Source: Hevea brasiliensis
Lineage: Eukaryota > Streptophyta > Magnoliopsida > Malpighiales > Euphorbiaceae
Assembly: GCF_030052815.1 (NCBI RefSeq)
Contig: NC_079499.1
Location: 102,954,480 to 103,018,479, forward strand
Reading direction: 5' to 3'
Length of the DNA: 64,000 nucleotides
Shown: positions 31,401 through 43,188 of the stretch, piece after piece
How the letters are laid out: the number at the start of each line of letters is the position of its first letter
Numbering within the stretch: the stretch's first letter is position 1
The notes under the pieces: generated by a model
Told to the model about the DNA's origin: nothing
Database searches by the model: none
What the model saw: only the letters and a program-made list of their open reading frames with translations
Program-made: the position numbers and the translations under genes

Positions 31401-32486
31401 AATTCAACTTCGATACATATAAGCACTTAATTTAACATTATTACCCATCAAATTCATATAAGAACAAACCATTTATCTTACACTTCCATGGCTGTCAAAA
31501 ATGGACAGTCCATAACTCAACCATTTCTTTAAATTTCTTCACCCAAAATACTACCCACAACCTCAACACAAGTTTTAATTAAAGAAGGGAAGAAAATAAG
31601 CACTTACCTCTTATTGGAGCTTACTAAAACCTCACCCAAACTTCTTCTTTTTGCTGCCAATATCTTCCCCAAGCTGAGTATGCAAGGTTTAATGAAGAAA
31701 CTTAGTGTAAAAGAGGGCTAAATGTGGAGTGCATGGAGGTAGAATGAGGTTTGGTTATGGAGGATTTTCTTTTGGAAGGATGAATTCAGCTGGTCTGTTT
31801 ATGAGGTTGAAGATGACAGATTTTCTGTCCCAAAATGTTGTATTTTAATATCCCTTAATTCCCCTTAGTAGAGCACTAACTTAGTTTTAAGATTTAATAA
31901 TCCAAAGTTTCTAATTTTGCACATTTTCCTCCTATCTTTTGCTATTTAGATTATGTACTACCATTTAAATTTTTCATGACATTTTCCAAATGTAATATCA
32001 TTTATTTTTAATGGACATTTAGGTCAAAATGCAAATCGGGATGTCAAATGACCATAATGCCCCTCTTCGGGTTGCATTCCCGATTTTTCGGTAACACCGA
32101 GTTTTGTCATTTTCTCAATTTCTTGTTTTTCTTTGTACTAATTAATTAATTTTTCTTTGTTATTTCTAATGATATTTATACTTCAATAGATGTTTATTTA
32201 AGTCTTAAAAATATTTTTCAGGGTTCTCTGTATTCTAGGGCTAGTCAACGGTCCACGCCGCAACTTCACGGTGCGGTCACCCATCGCTATGGTTCTCGGC
32301 TCGTTTAACTTGGTTACATTTCATTGCTATTAGTTTTCCTTTGTTTTTCTTGTATTTTCTTTTCTTGTATTTCATTATTTTATGTCTCCTCACCCATATC
32401 TAAGTGTAGTTCTAGGCATTCCAGCTGTCCGGACAACACTGGTCAACGGAACAGTAAAACGTACTACCGAACATAGGGGTGTTACA
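28490..32486 (-). mobile_element. Nested 4.0-kb solo LTR (gypsy-type), TSD TTATG
   Basis: Bounded by TGTCACACCC on the left and GGGGTGTTACA on the right, so on the minus strand it runs TGTAACACCCC...GGGTGTGACA. The 5-bp direct repeat TTATG lies at 28485-28489 and 32487-32491. There is no internal coding domain, so it is a solo LTR left by recombination. Its sequence is related to the LTR parts at 37595-41578 and 43189-47183. All three share a start region with TTCCG(T/G)TGACC, a GCGATGGGT-like block and a conserved hairpin (29121-29137). Confidence 0.85.
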
Positions 32487-32587
32487 TTATGGCTAGGCTA
32501 GCAATAGTTAGACTTATTACGGGTTTCAGGAGCCTTATGCTGACCCAAGTCCTAGTGCCAGTCCAGCTCAGAATTCAGATCGTGATA
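32487..32587 (+). repeat. 5' LTR of the gypsy element, part 2 (3' end)
   Basis: Resumes the LTR after the nested solo LTR, with TTAGACTTATTACGGGTTTC, and ends CGTGATA at 32587. The same stretch ends the 3' LTR (47335-47413) and, inverted, the solo LTR (49078 onwards). Confidence 0.85.
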
Positions 32588-32591
32588 AAGT

Positions 32592-32602
32592 TGGTATCAA
32601 AG
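32592..32602 (+). other. Primer-binding site of the gypsy element
   Basis: TGGTATCAAAG, four bases after the 5' LTR end. It is a mutated form of TGGTATCAGAG, complementary to initiator tRNA-Met. Confidence 0.75.
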
Positions 32603-32818
32603 TTTAGGCTATAGATTCATAGGAAGGTGTGTACCTAGAATCTTCGAAAGAGTCTTTTTAGGAGGTCACATGTGGAGTATAGGGTCCATAATCGTCCTTG
32701 TTTTGTTATCCTTACATATAGTTTATACCTTTGTGTACTTGTGTGTTTTTATGAATACACAAGCATTATACTATTTTGTTTTGATTTTGTGAGCTAATAC
32801 AGCTAAATTTCAGGAAGT

Positions 32819-34132
32819 ATGTGTAGAGGCAAGAGAGCCACCATAGCACCAAAACCTGAAGTGCGGATGAGATATCAACACAGGATAAGGCACCAGCCCC
32901 TATAAGGCATGGTAGGAGACCTAGGGTTGCTTAGGTGGAAAAGCAACAACAACCATAGGAACAGTCAGTTATGGCCTAGGGTCCTATAGATTTAATGGCA
33001 GCCACTTTACAAGTCTATAGAAAACCATAGAAATGATGGCTCAGTATATGACACACTCTCCCTAGCAGCCCCCAGTACAGAGAGTCGAGCCATACAAACA
33101 GACAATAAATTTTAAAAAGTTGGTGCGTGGGGTTTATGACACCACAGATGATGCATACTAATTTTTGGATTCTTGTAAACAAGCAGGGGTGGAGTGGCAG
33201 TTGATAAAAAAGAGACTAATTAAATGTGTACAACATGTTTTGGGGCCTATGCTGAGACAGTGGATAACTGACTATGTACTCGCTCAGATTGAAGGGTTAT
33301 CTTAGGCACAGTTTGTGGAGCTGTTTATAAATAGTTTTGTGCTAGAGAGTTTCAGGGATTAGAAACAGTGAGCCTTTATAGCCTTAAGACATAATGGGAG
33401 ATCAATAAATGAGTATGCCTCTGACTTTCTAGAATTGAGTATATATGCTCCAGCTGCTGTGGCCACAGAAAATATGAAAGTGAAGAGATTTTTGAAAGGA
33501 CTGGATAGTAGATATGCAAACTTAGCTATGCTGTCGGACCAGCCTTTTGATGTAGTGGTAGATAGGGCTTGACAAATAGAAATTAGCTACAAGGGTGATG
33601 ACAGAGGTAGACCAAAGAAGAATAAAGCAGAAAGGTCATCTGGTGTGCCCTATATGAGTACAATGGGTGGTGGCAACCAGAGTAACTATAGTGGCATAAC
33701 CAGAGGTAATAAGAAAGGTGGCCTTAGACACAGATCCTGGGGGTTTAGATCAGGATATGTTTCTAGCAGTGATTAGAGCTCAAGATACAGCAGTTCAGGA
33801 TCTGGTTCACGATCCTCTTTTGCACCCTATACTTAATGTGGAAGAGTACATTCAGGACCTTACTTGATGAGTTCAGGAGGATGCTTCAGATGTGGCCAGC
33901 CAGGTCACTTTGTTAGGGAATGCCCTATGTTTAGTGAGCATCAAATGGATTCTCAAGGTTCTATTGCCAATGCACCTCGCCAGCTACTCCATGCTATTTC
34001 TAGTATGGCAAGCAACCAGTGTAGTGGCCAGTAGAGCCATGGTCAAGGGGGACACAGTTTTAGAGGCAGATTCGATGGAAGGAGTCAATTTCAAGGTCTA
34101 CATCTCATAGTAAAGGACAAGCTTGGATTTTT
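32819..34132 (+). pseudogene. Gypsy gag, degenerate, with zinc knuckle
   Basis: A possible start is the ATG at 32819 (MCRGKRATIAPKPEVRMRYQ), soon interrupted. The capsid-like region near 33350-33580 reads HNGRSINEYASDFLEL and KRFLKGLDSRYANLAML, typical of the retrotransposon gag domain. The zinc knuckle CFRCGQPGHFVREC is at 33882-33923. There are numerous stops (for example 33359 and 33571), so it encodes nothing functional. Confidence 0.8.
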
Positions 34133-36780
34133 ACCTTGACACACCAGGATGCTCAAGCTTCAAATACAATGGTGGAAGGTATTTTTCCAGTCTATTCTTT
34201 TGAGGCACGTGTTTTAATAGACCCGGGTGCTATGTACTTGTTTGTTTCCCCTATGTTTGCTTTGAGATTGGGTAGAAATCCTATGGCTCTAAAGTGTTCC
34301 CTATCTGTAGCTACTCCTCTTAGTGATAATATAGATGTGGCTATGGTTTTTCTGGATAGTTCAGTGATAGTAGAAGGAAAGATCCTCCCGACATATTTAG
34401 TTTCCTTACCAGTGATGGACTTTGATGTGATCCTGGGCATGGATTAGTTGTCAACTCATTATGCCACATTGAACTGTAGAAATAAAAGGGTGTACTTCCA
34501 CATTACTGGGGTGGAAGAGTTTAATTTTAATAGTGACAGAAGTATAGCCCCATACAACCTAGTGTCAGCCATTAGTACCAGAAAGATGTTGAAGCTTGGT
34601 TGTCAAGATTATTTGGCACTAGTGAGGGACACATCTGTTGAAGATACTAATGTGAAAAATGTACCTATTGTCAATGAATTTATGGATGTATTTTCTGAGG
34701 AGCTTCCTGGGTTGCCACCGGATAGGGAGATTAAATTCTGCATAAATATTATGCCAGGTACAAACCCAATTTTTATACCACCCTACGGGATGACACCAGC
34801 GGAGCTAAAAGAACTAAAGGAGCAGCTGCAAGAGCTTCTAAACAAGGGTTTCATTTGGCTAAGTACTTCATCTTGGGGTGCTCCCGTTTTGTTTGTGAGA
34901 AAGAAAAATGGATCATTGAGGTAATGTATTGACTATAGACAGCTGAACAAGGTGATAATTAAGAATAAATATCCGCTTTCTCGGATTGATAACCTATTTG
35001 ATCAGCTGCAAGGAGCAAGGTACTTCTCAAAAATAGATTTACAGTCGGGCTATCACCAGCTAAGGATCAGGAGTGAAGATATGCCAAAGATAGTATTCAA
35101 GACTAGGTATGATGATTATGAGCTTCTAGTGATGTCCTTTGGACTCACTAATGTACCAGCGGCCTTTATGGATTTAATGAATAGGGTGTTTATGCCATTC
35201 CTGAATCACTTTGTCATTATTTTCATAAATGATATTTTGGTGTATTCCTGGACCGAAGAGGAACATGTTTGGCACGGTATTGCAGACCTTGATGGAGTAT
35301 TAGTTGTATGTTAAGTTCTCAAAGTGTGAGTTTTAGCTGAAGAGTATTTCATTCTTAGGACATATAGTCTTTAGTAAAGGTATTCAAGTGGATCCCAAGA
35401 AAAATTAAAGCAGTAACTTATTAGCTTAGGCCTACCACAGTCAAAGATGTGCGGAGTTTTCTAGGCCTAGCAGGTTATTATAGGCATTTTGTGTAGAATT
35501 TCTTCAGAATAGTAGCTCCTCTGACACGGTTGACTTAAAAAAATGTCCCGTTCTTCTTGTCAGATGAGTGTGAAGAAAGCTTCCAGAAGCTTAAGGACTG
35601 TTTAACTACAGCTCCTGTGTTGATCTTGCTTATGAGTGGACAATGATATACAGTGTACTGCGACACTTCTAAAGTTGGGTTAGGGTGTGTTTTGATGTAG
35701 CATGGTAAAGTGGTGGCTTATGTTTTAAGACAGTTAAAGAAGTATGAACAGAACTACTCCACTCATGATTTGGAAATAGTGGCAGTAGTCTTTGCACTAA
35801 AAATTTAAAGACACTATCTGTATGGTGAAATGTGCAAGATATACATTGACCTTAAAAGCTTAAAGCATATCTTTCAACAGAGGGATTTAAATTTAAGGCA
35901 GAGGAGATTGATGGAGCTTCTGAAGGACTATGACTACACCATCCAGTACTACCCAGGTAAAGCAAATATAGTGGGAGATCCTTTGAGTAAAAAGTTTTCT
36001 GATAGCTTAGCATATATAACAGCAGAAAGGAGACCATTGATACAGGAGTTGCATGAGCTGATGGATCAGGGTTTGGATTTTGGATATAACTGCTTCGGGT
36101 GCACTTTTGGCACATTTCAAAGTACAGCAGAATCTGTGGGATAGAATTAGAGTTTCCCAACATAAGGACCCATAATTAATGCGGATTGTGAAAAGGGTAC
36201 AGCAGGGAGAAGATTGTAAATTTAGGTTTGATGGGGATGATACACTTATGCAAAGGTCCAGGGTATGTGTGTTAAATGTGGGCAACCTAAGAAATGAGAT
36301 TATGTAGGAGGCACACTATGCACCTTATAGTGTTCACCCAGGATCTACAAAGATGTACTATGATGTAAAGGATAAATACTGATGGAATGGTATGAAGAGA
36401 GACATAGTAGACTTTGTGTCCAAGTGCCTAACTTATTAAAAAGTAAAGTTTGAGCATCAGAAGCCATCAGGAAAGTTGTAGGAGATTCCCATCCCATAAT
36501 GGAAGTGGAAAATGATCACCATGAACTTTATGACTGGGTTACCTCATACTACCCAAGGTTATGATTCCATATGGGTAATTGTGGACCATATGATCAAGTC
36601 AGCTCACTTTTTGCCTGTATATACCACATATTATATTGCTCAGTATGTAAGGTTATACATCCATAAGAAAGTCAAATTGTATGGGATTCCTGCTTCTATA
36701 ATATCTGACAGAGGGCCCTAGTTTACTTCTCGGTTTTAAAGGAAACTACAAGAAGCACTTGGCACACAGTTAAATTTTAG
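34133..36780 (+). pseudogene. Gypsy pol: protease, RT, RNase H and partial integrase, degenerate
   Basis: The protease has ARVLIDPGAMYLFVSP, with D-P-G in place of D-S/T-G, and DFDVILGMD before a stop at 34446. The RT starts near 34670 (GLPPDREIKFCINIMPGTNP), then CIDYRQLNK after a stop at 34922, and [13 protein letters not shown]. The catalytic box reads FINDILVYS, Asn replacing the first Asp at about 35228. RNase H is near 35650-35990 ([30 protein letters not shown]). Integrase is near 36510-36730 (MTGLPHTTQGYDSIWVIVD, ISDRGP) and is cut off by the deletion into the 3' LTR. Confidence 0.85.
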
Positions 36781-36782
36781 AT

Positions 36783-37369
36783 GCATTTTAGATGTCATAA
36801 TTGACATAAGTGAGCCTAAACTCTAATTTGCTCTTTCTGCCTAATACTAGGCTTAGAATAAAATTTATAAAATATTTGTAGATAGCGAGAAAATTATAAT
36901 TACTTTTGCAATAGCATAATAGCATTGCTAAAGACTGCGGGACATGTTTATAAAATTTTTGGGGTCAATTTGGTTAGTTTTTGCAAAATATTAGTTTTAA
37001 ACTTTATAGTTGAATTGTGTAGTTATTTGAAATTTGGCTGGTTTGGCAGGTTTAAGAGGAGCAACATGATATTGTTGTAATGTGAGCCTGAGGCCATTAA
37101 ATTGGGAAGTGTTATTTAAGTTACTTTGCAGGTTGGGTAGGCTCTAGGGACAAGGGAAACTCTGTCAGATTTTCGACATAAACTGTCTTTGACTCTTTAA
37201 ATTATTGTTTTGATTTAGTATTGATAGATTCATGAATATAATTGTTTAGGTGATCCGAGTCAACCTTCTTCCTCTGCCTAGCCACCTCAATGATCTTCGA
37301 TTGTTCTATGAGTAGATATTGATTTTATTTATAATTTTAATATTATTATATATTCAAAGCATGCATTCA

Positions 37370-37427
<58 letters not shown>

Positions 37428-37594
37428 AATGCTAGGCATGCCCTGTATTGCATATTTTATTAATGATATTATTGTGGATATTGCCTTAAGATAATTTGGA
37501 GTTGTGTGTGTGTCGGCATGCGTGTGGTGTAGATATGGATGAGCTTGACTCACTAAGACCTGATCCTTATATGTGGATAAACCGGGGTGAGTAC
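36783..37594 (+). repeat. 3' LTR of the gypsy element, part 1 (first ~1 kb deleted)
   Basis: Homology to the 5' LTR begins at about its position 26965, so the first kilobase of this LTR and the end of pol were lost together. It continues to the AGTAC target site at 37590-37594. It contains a long TA microsatellite (37372-37424) where the 5' LTR has only a short AT run. Confidence 0.82.
37372..37424. repeat. TA microsatellite in the 3' LTR
   Basis: About 26 TA units. The matching place in the 5' LTR (27567-27579) has only a few, so the array expanded after insertion of the element. Confidence 0.9.
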
Positions 37595-40500
37595 TGTAAT
37601 ACCCCTATTTGCATAGCCTAGTATATGTTACTGTTCCGGTGACCGGCATCGATCCGGATAATTAAGAGGACTAAAACTATATTTAAGACACCTAGAAAAG
37701 CCTTGATAGAAAATAAATAGTGATTGCCATATAGAAAAGTAAAAATAAGAAAAACAGAACATAAAAGGTTAAATGAACGCGGAATCACAACGATGGGTGA
37801 CTTTCTCAGGAAGGATTGCAAGGTTGATTTAAATTCAAATTTCGATCCTTAAAATGTGATGTCGCGATCCTTAGGACTATTGCGAACACAGTGGAAAAGA
37901 GAAAATCAAGAAAAAGAATTGTTAAGCAGGTCAAATAATTAGGTTAGGGATCTGGAAGAAATATTGAATTACTTGCAAACCGGATCGAACCAGCGATGGG
38001 CAATTTGGTCAATTCACCCCTAGAGATGACTCCTTACCTAACTGTCCAATAAAATCAGAGAAAAGAAAATTTCAGAATCGAAAATTAAATTAAAAAACTA
38101 TTGAAAAATTAAAGAAAAAAGAAAAAGAATAAAAATGGGACTTATTACATCATGATGATGACATCATATATGATGTCAAAATTAATTTTAATTTTTCAAC
38201 CTTTTTTACCAAGTCAAATAGCCAAATAGTTACAAAAAAAAAGAAAAGAAAAAAAAAGAGAAAGAAAAGAAAATAAGGATTAATGACATCATGGATGACA
38301 TCATAAAGTTATAATTAAAATTTAAGAAATTATGGGATAAATACAATACAAAAGGGACCAATTAAAATTAAAGGATAAAAAAAAAAGGAAAAACAAAATA
38401 GTTATCTTCTTCTTCAACCTCCTTACCGCCCCATTTCATTCATTTCTCTCTTCTCTCTTTCTTTCCACCATTAACAACACTACCAAGCTCTAACACTCCC
38501 ATTTCTTCCATAAACCCCATGCTAAATTAATAGAAAACATTCAATTGACACTTGATAGGAAGAATTGAAGCAAAAGAAACAAGAAAATTTAGAAGGATTT
38601 TGAGAATTGGAAAAGCTCCATGAAAGGTAAGCTAATCTAACCTTCCCTTTTTGGTATTAATGGTTGATTTAGGATAGGATTGAATGAAATTATATGAAGA
38701 AAAGTGAAAAACTATGCATGATTGGTAACTAGAGATTTCAGCCAACTTAGTAGTAAGTAGGAATTGATGGATTTGGATGCAATTAAATATCTAGGCAAGT
38801 TTGACAGCCAACTTAGTAGTAAGTTGGAATTGATGGATTTGGATGAAATTAAATGTGTAGGCAAGTTTGATTGAGTGTGTAGATAATGTTTATACACTTT
38901 GATTTCATGATTTGAAGCTATTGAAGAATTAGGGTTTTGGCACCTAGGGTTTTGGGAGAAAAAATGTGAGAATAAGCCAAATGATATGTTTGACCTTGCT
39001 TGATTTGAAAAATGGTCATGTATGACCAATTATGGTGTGTAGGAAGTGTTAGAATTAGGTTTAAATTCGGATTGCTTATAGTCATTCTGTAGGCAGCATA
39101 ACCAAGGTCCCTTTCAGGGACCAAATCGGAAATTTCACCAACCCAATTGGTGTGAGGCCAATTGGGAATGAAACTAGACACAAAACGGCACATTTTTCAT
39201 TCAGGGATCATGCCCAGAAAGTGACCAAAACCTAGTGAACAAATTGACCAAATCCGGAACTGGGTATTCTGACCTGTACAAAAATGATCAAATGAACAAT
39301 TTAGCCATAACTTGGGCTAGACAGGTCCAAATGACCTGAAATTTTACCAGTAGAAAGCTGAAATATATCCCTACAACTTTCATGAAGAACACAAGTCCAA
39401 ATTATGCCCTTAACCAAGTCATTTAGCTACCCAAAGTTAATGACCTAAAACTGCCAGAACCAAGTTTAGTACCCAGAAAATCTGGGTTAGACCAGTCCGG
39501 CCAGCCATGTTCAAATAGCTATAACTTGAGCTACAAAACTCCAAATGGAGTGATTCAAAAAGAGAAATAAAGTTAAGACAATAAGGAACAACTTCTATGA
39601 AGAAAACTTAGCCAAATTCTAATAGCAGCATGACCAATGAAACAGTGCAATACAGGACACTAAAATTGAAAATTTGCAATTTTGCCTAAAAGATTTAAAA
39701 TTTGATAAAAGAACCAAAACCAACAAATTAGGTAACCAAAATGTGGTATGTGAGTGGAAATAGAATTCCCATACCTATTAAGCATTAGAAAGTCAATAAA
39801 TTGACTTGAATAGTGTCATGAATAGTAACCCTGAAATACAAATTTTAAAAAACGTCAAGTTTAGCATATTAAAGCTAGGTATAAGTAGAGTTGAATTTAC
39901 TTGTGGAGTTATGATAAATTGTGATACTGAAACACTGTAAAACTGTGTGTTTCAGTGAAAAAGAATACCAGGAAAGAACTCGAGACATCGAGTCAAGGCC
40001 AAGAGGCGACTCGTATAAGGTTTGTGCACAACTAACTATTTTGTTACTTTTCACTTCTAAATTGATTTGAACAAGTTTATTTTATGATTTATAATTTTGT
40101 TGTGCTGAGGATTTTAATTTATTGAATGAAATTATATAAATTAAATGTAAATTTTCTTATGCATTTAAAGATTTATTGCATGGTTTTGAGAATTGTAAAT
40201 TTTAAGTTTGATGTGTTACCAACCTTGAGCATGAATTTATGATGATTCAATATGTTAATGGTTTGTAAACACTTTGTAAATAGAAATTATTTTGAATATG
40301 ATTTGAAACCACAGTTAACATGGCAAAATATGTTGTGAATTCTCATTAGCTTGTCTAGTGAGATATCTCCTCCACTATATGAGGTGAGTTCCTTCCTCTC
40401 TGGCTTGCCAGTTGGGGAAGAGTTTGAATGAGTACTCATATGTACTAGCTAGTCTTTGTTCCTCCCTTTTAGCCTCAATTATTGAGAGAGTTTGAAATGT

Positions 40501-40844
40501 CGTGATGTACAACACGGCAGCTATTTGAATTTTGGGTCATGGGTTCAACTATGTGAATTGTTGGCAACACCCTTTAAATTATACATAGTTTGATAAATTG
40601 TAGTTGAAATAAATAATTTATCAGTGATTCAAAATATTTTTGTATTGTTTCGAGATTTAAATGAAATGTAGATAAAGAATTAAGATTTGATCAAAATGTT
40701 ATTCAAATGAATAATTTACAAGAATGAAAATATTGATTTGTGAATGTTATAAATTTTGAAGAATTTAAAAATTTAAAAATTTTATTTGTTATGAATTGTC
40801 AGGCATAACTTGTATTAAGTTTTAAATTATTAGTTTGTGCACCA

Positions 40845-40861
40845 CTGAGTTCACCACTCAG
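40845..40861 (+). other. Conserved hairpin in the 4-kb LTR (copy 2 of 3)
   Basis: CTGAGT-TCACC-ACTCAG, preceded by GCACCA and followed by CGATAGC. The counterpart at 29121-29137 (minus) has the same stem. The counterpart at 43843-43860 (minus) has CTAAGC/GCTTAG, with two compensating changes. Confidence 0.7.
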
Positions 40862-41660
40862 CGATAGCTTTGTATTCTATCGCAGGTGAAAGAAAATATA
40901 AAGCAGCTGAGCAAGATTACTGAAAGATATAGTGAGTCTATCTTCGGGTATATCATAAGTATACCCTTGTACTTTAGATTTTGATGTAATTCTGTAATTA
41001 TATATATGAAATTTCCTTTAAGCAGTTGTACCAACTCTTTTGTAATATATTTTTGGATTGTAATCAAATACAAATTATTGTAAAGTTATCTTGAGATTTC
41101 AAGTATTTATAAAATTTTACACTACTAAATTTTTAATACTCCCATGAATGTAAATATTAATTTTGTTATCTTAATGAGATATTTCAATGTTTGATTTAAT
41201 TTAAACGGTGTACTGAGTTGCTTGTGCTGATTTGTGAAATGAGATTGAATAATGGAGTTATGATTAAGAAATATATTGGAAGTGTCTTTGTTTTCAGGTT
41301 TTGAAGAACTATTTTCTTAAAATATAGACGGCACTCTGTCGAAATTTTTGTAAAAATTACGGAGATTTTAAATATCTAAAAATTAGATTTATGTTTGGAC
41401 TTTAAATAAAGGTTTTTAATATCTGGAAAAAAAATTTTACCCACCAATTTAAAAATGAACAAAAATTATTTTAAAATCTCTTGTAGTATATTTAATGGGT
41501 TATCGGTAGGCGAAGTACGGTAATTCATTAGGTGTACTACGGGAGCATGTTACATCTTACGAGTAGTAGGGTGTGAAATTGGTATCAGAGCCGCTCGCAT
41601 GTCCTCTTGGCCGATGGTGGGGCAAACCTTAGCGAGGACGCTGAGTCCCGAAAGGGGGGG

Positions 41661-41940
41661 AGAAAGGTCCCTTAGGCAAATCCCACATCGGCAAAGCACA
41701 GAGATGGTCTTAGGTTCAAAAAGTAATGATATATAAGATAAGGGAACTAATCACTAGAGGTGCCTTTTGGTGGAATGGCCTGGAGAGTTGGAAGAACTCC
41801 AGGGTTAAGCGTGCTCACTTGAGAGAAATCCTAGGATGGGTAACCTCCTGGGAAGTTCTCCATTCCACCTATAGGACAAAACAATAAGGTTTATGGCCAA
41901 AGCGGACAATTCCTCTAGTGGTGAGAGCTCGATCGTTACA
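41661..41940 (+). repeat. Cassandra-type LTR with 5S rRNA-like sequence (plus copy)
   Basis: The LTR begins after the purine run at AGAAAGGTCCC and contains AAATCCCACATCGG near its start. About 41768-41866 resembles the plant 5S rRNA gene, including GGTTAAGCGTGCTC and GGATGGGTAACCTCCTGGGA, the internal pol III promoter boxes. This is the hallmark of Cassandra TRIM elements. It ends GATCGTTACA. Confidence 0.85.
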
Positions 41941-42543
41941 AGTACGGTTTTAAGTTGATCTCGCTAACCCCTGCACTTGGATTATTAAGAGAAAGTCCGG
42001 TTTGAGTTGACCTTGCTGGCAGGTATTGGAATTAAGAGAGCTGTGTAGGAGATCAACTATATGTATATATGTTGATGTGACACACGGGTGTGTGCGTGCT
42101 CCAAATTATCTTTTGTATGAATATTGCTTGAATTATTTGATACTGTGTGACTATACTGTATTTCATATATAGGTAATGCATTAGTTCTAGATAGTTGTGG
42201 AAATTATATTTAAAATCAATATTTTACTCAATGAGTCAAACGCTCATCCCTGTTTAACTATTTTTCCTCAGATGACAAGCAGACTTTTTGAGAATAACCT
42301 GCTTTCTTTCTCGTTGGTTTACCAGAAAAGCCTAATTGTGTTTTTATTTTTTTTATTTCAAATTATAGAACTCTGCATATATCAGTAGTGTATTAATTTT
42401 GTCTGGAAGTATAATACTCTTTTGGTGTTATAAACTTATTATGAGGATGTGCTTGGATGCATAAGATGATTATTTCTTTGGATGATGGAGCTGAGCTCCC
42501 ATTTACTTATTTATCTGTTTTGAGGAATGTGAGAGTGAGTTGA
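41941..42543 (+). repeat. 3' LTR of the gypsy element, part 2
   Basis: Continues the outer LTR (matching 27752-28355 of the 5' LTR) in the original orientation between the two nested insertions. It runs from the second AGTAC to the first GTTGA target copy (42539-42543). This shows that neither insertion has been inverted relative to the other since integration. Confidence 0.82.
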
Positions 42544-43186
42544 TGTAACGATCGAGCTCCAACCACTAGAGGAATTGTCCACTTTAGCCATAAGCCTTAA
42601 GGTTTTGTTCCATAGGTGGAGTGAGAACTTCCCAGGAGGTCACCTATCCTAGGATTTCTTTCAAGCGAGCACGCTTAACCCTGGAGTTCTTCCAACTCTC
42701 CAGGCCATTCCACCAAAAGGCACTTCTAGTGATTAGTTCCTCCATTTTATATATCATTACTTTTTGAACCTAAGACCATCTTCGTGCTTTGCCGATGTGG
42801 GATTTGCCTAAGGGACCTTTCTCCCCCCCTTTCGGGACTCAGCGTCCTCGCTGAAGTTTGCCCCACCATCGCTCAAGAGGACACGCGAGCGGCTCTGATA
42901 CCAATTGTAACGATCAGGCTCCAACCACTAGAGGAATTGTCCGCTTTGGCCATAAGCCTCATGGTTTTGTCCCATTGGTGGAGTGGAGAACTTCCCAGGA
43001 GGTCACCCATCCTAGGATTTCTCTCAAGCGAGCACGCTTAACCTTGGAGTTCTTCCAACTCTCCAGGTCATTCCACCAAAAGGCGCCTCTAGTGATTAGT
43101 TCCCCCATTTTATATATCATTGCTTTTTGAACCTAAGACCATCTCCGTGCTTTGCCGATGTGGGATTTGCCTAAGAGACCTTTATA
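42544..43186 (-). mobile_element. Cassandra TRIM with two 5S-bearing LTRs
   Basis: Two ~280-bp LTRs (42544-42822 and 42906-43185) flank an ~80-bp interior with a tRNA-Met primer site and a purine tract. Each LTR holds a 5S rRNA-like segment, at about 42612-42718 and 42973-43080. In the minus direction these include GTTAAGCGTGCTCGC and TAGGATGGGTGACCTCCTGG. Cassandra is a non-autonomous TRIM moved by other elements' proteins. The open frames across it are chance. Confidence 0.85.
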
Positions 43187-43188
43187 AA

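Larger units (their letters stand above)
37595..41940 (+). mobile_element. Chimeric LTR element: 4-kb gypsy-type LTR joined to Cassandra internal region and 3' LTR, TSD AGTAC
   Basis: The left end TGTAATACCCC is a 3984-bp LTR (37595-41578) ending GGGTGTGAAA. It is followed at once by a primer site TGGTATCAGAGC (41580-41591), a short interior with CCCGAAAGGGGGGG, and a Cassandra-type LTR (about 41661-41940) ending GATCGTTACA. AGTAC flanks both ends (37590-37594 and 41941-41945). One integration event therefore seems to have two unlike termini. No protein-coding domain is present. Confidence 0.75.

Noticed and set aside
41768..41866. A possible genuine 5S rRNA gene
   Set aside because: Too diverged outside the promoter boxes and embedded in an LTR that repeats twice nearby. 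It is the 5S-like part of Cassandra.
42784..43130. Open frames of 85 and 90 codons
   Set aside because: They run through the Cassandra LTR and its primer site, with no protein similarity.
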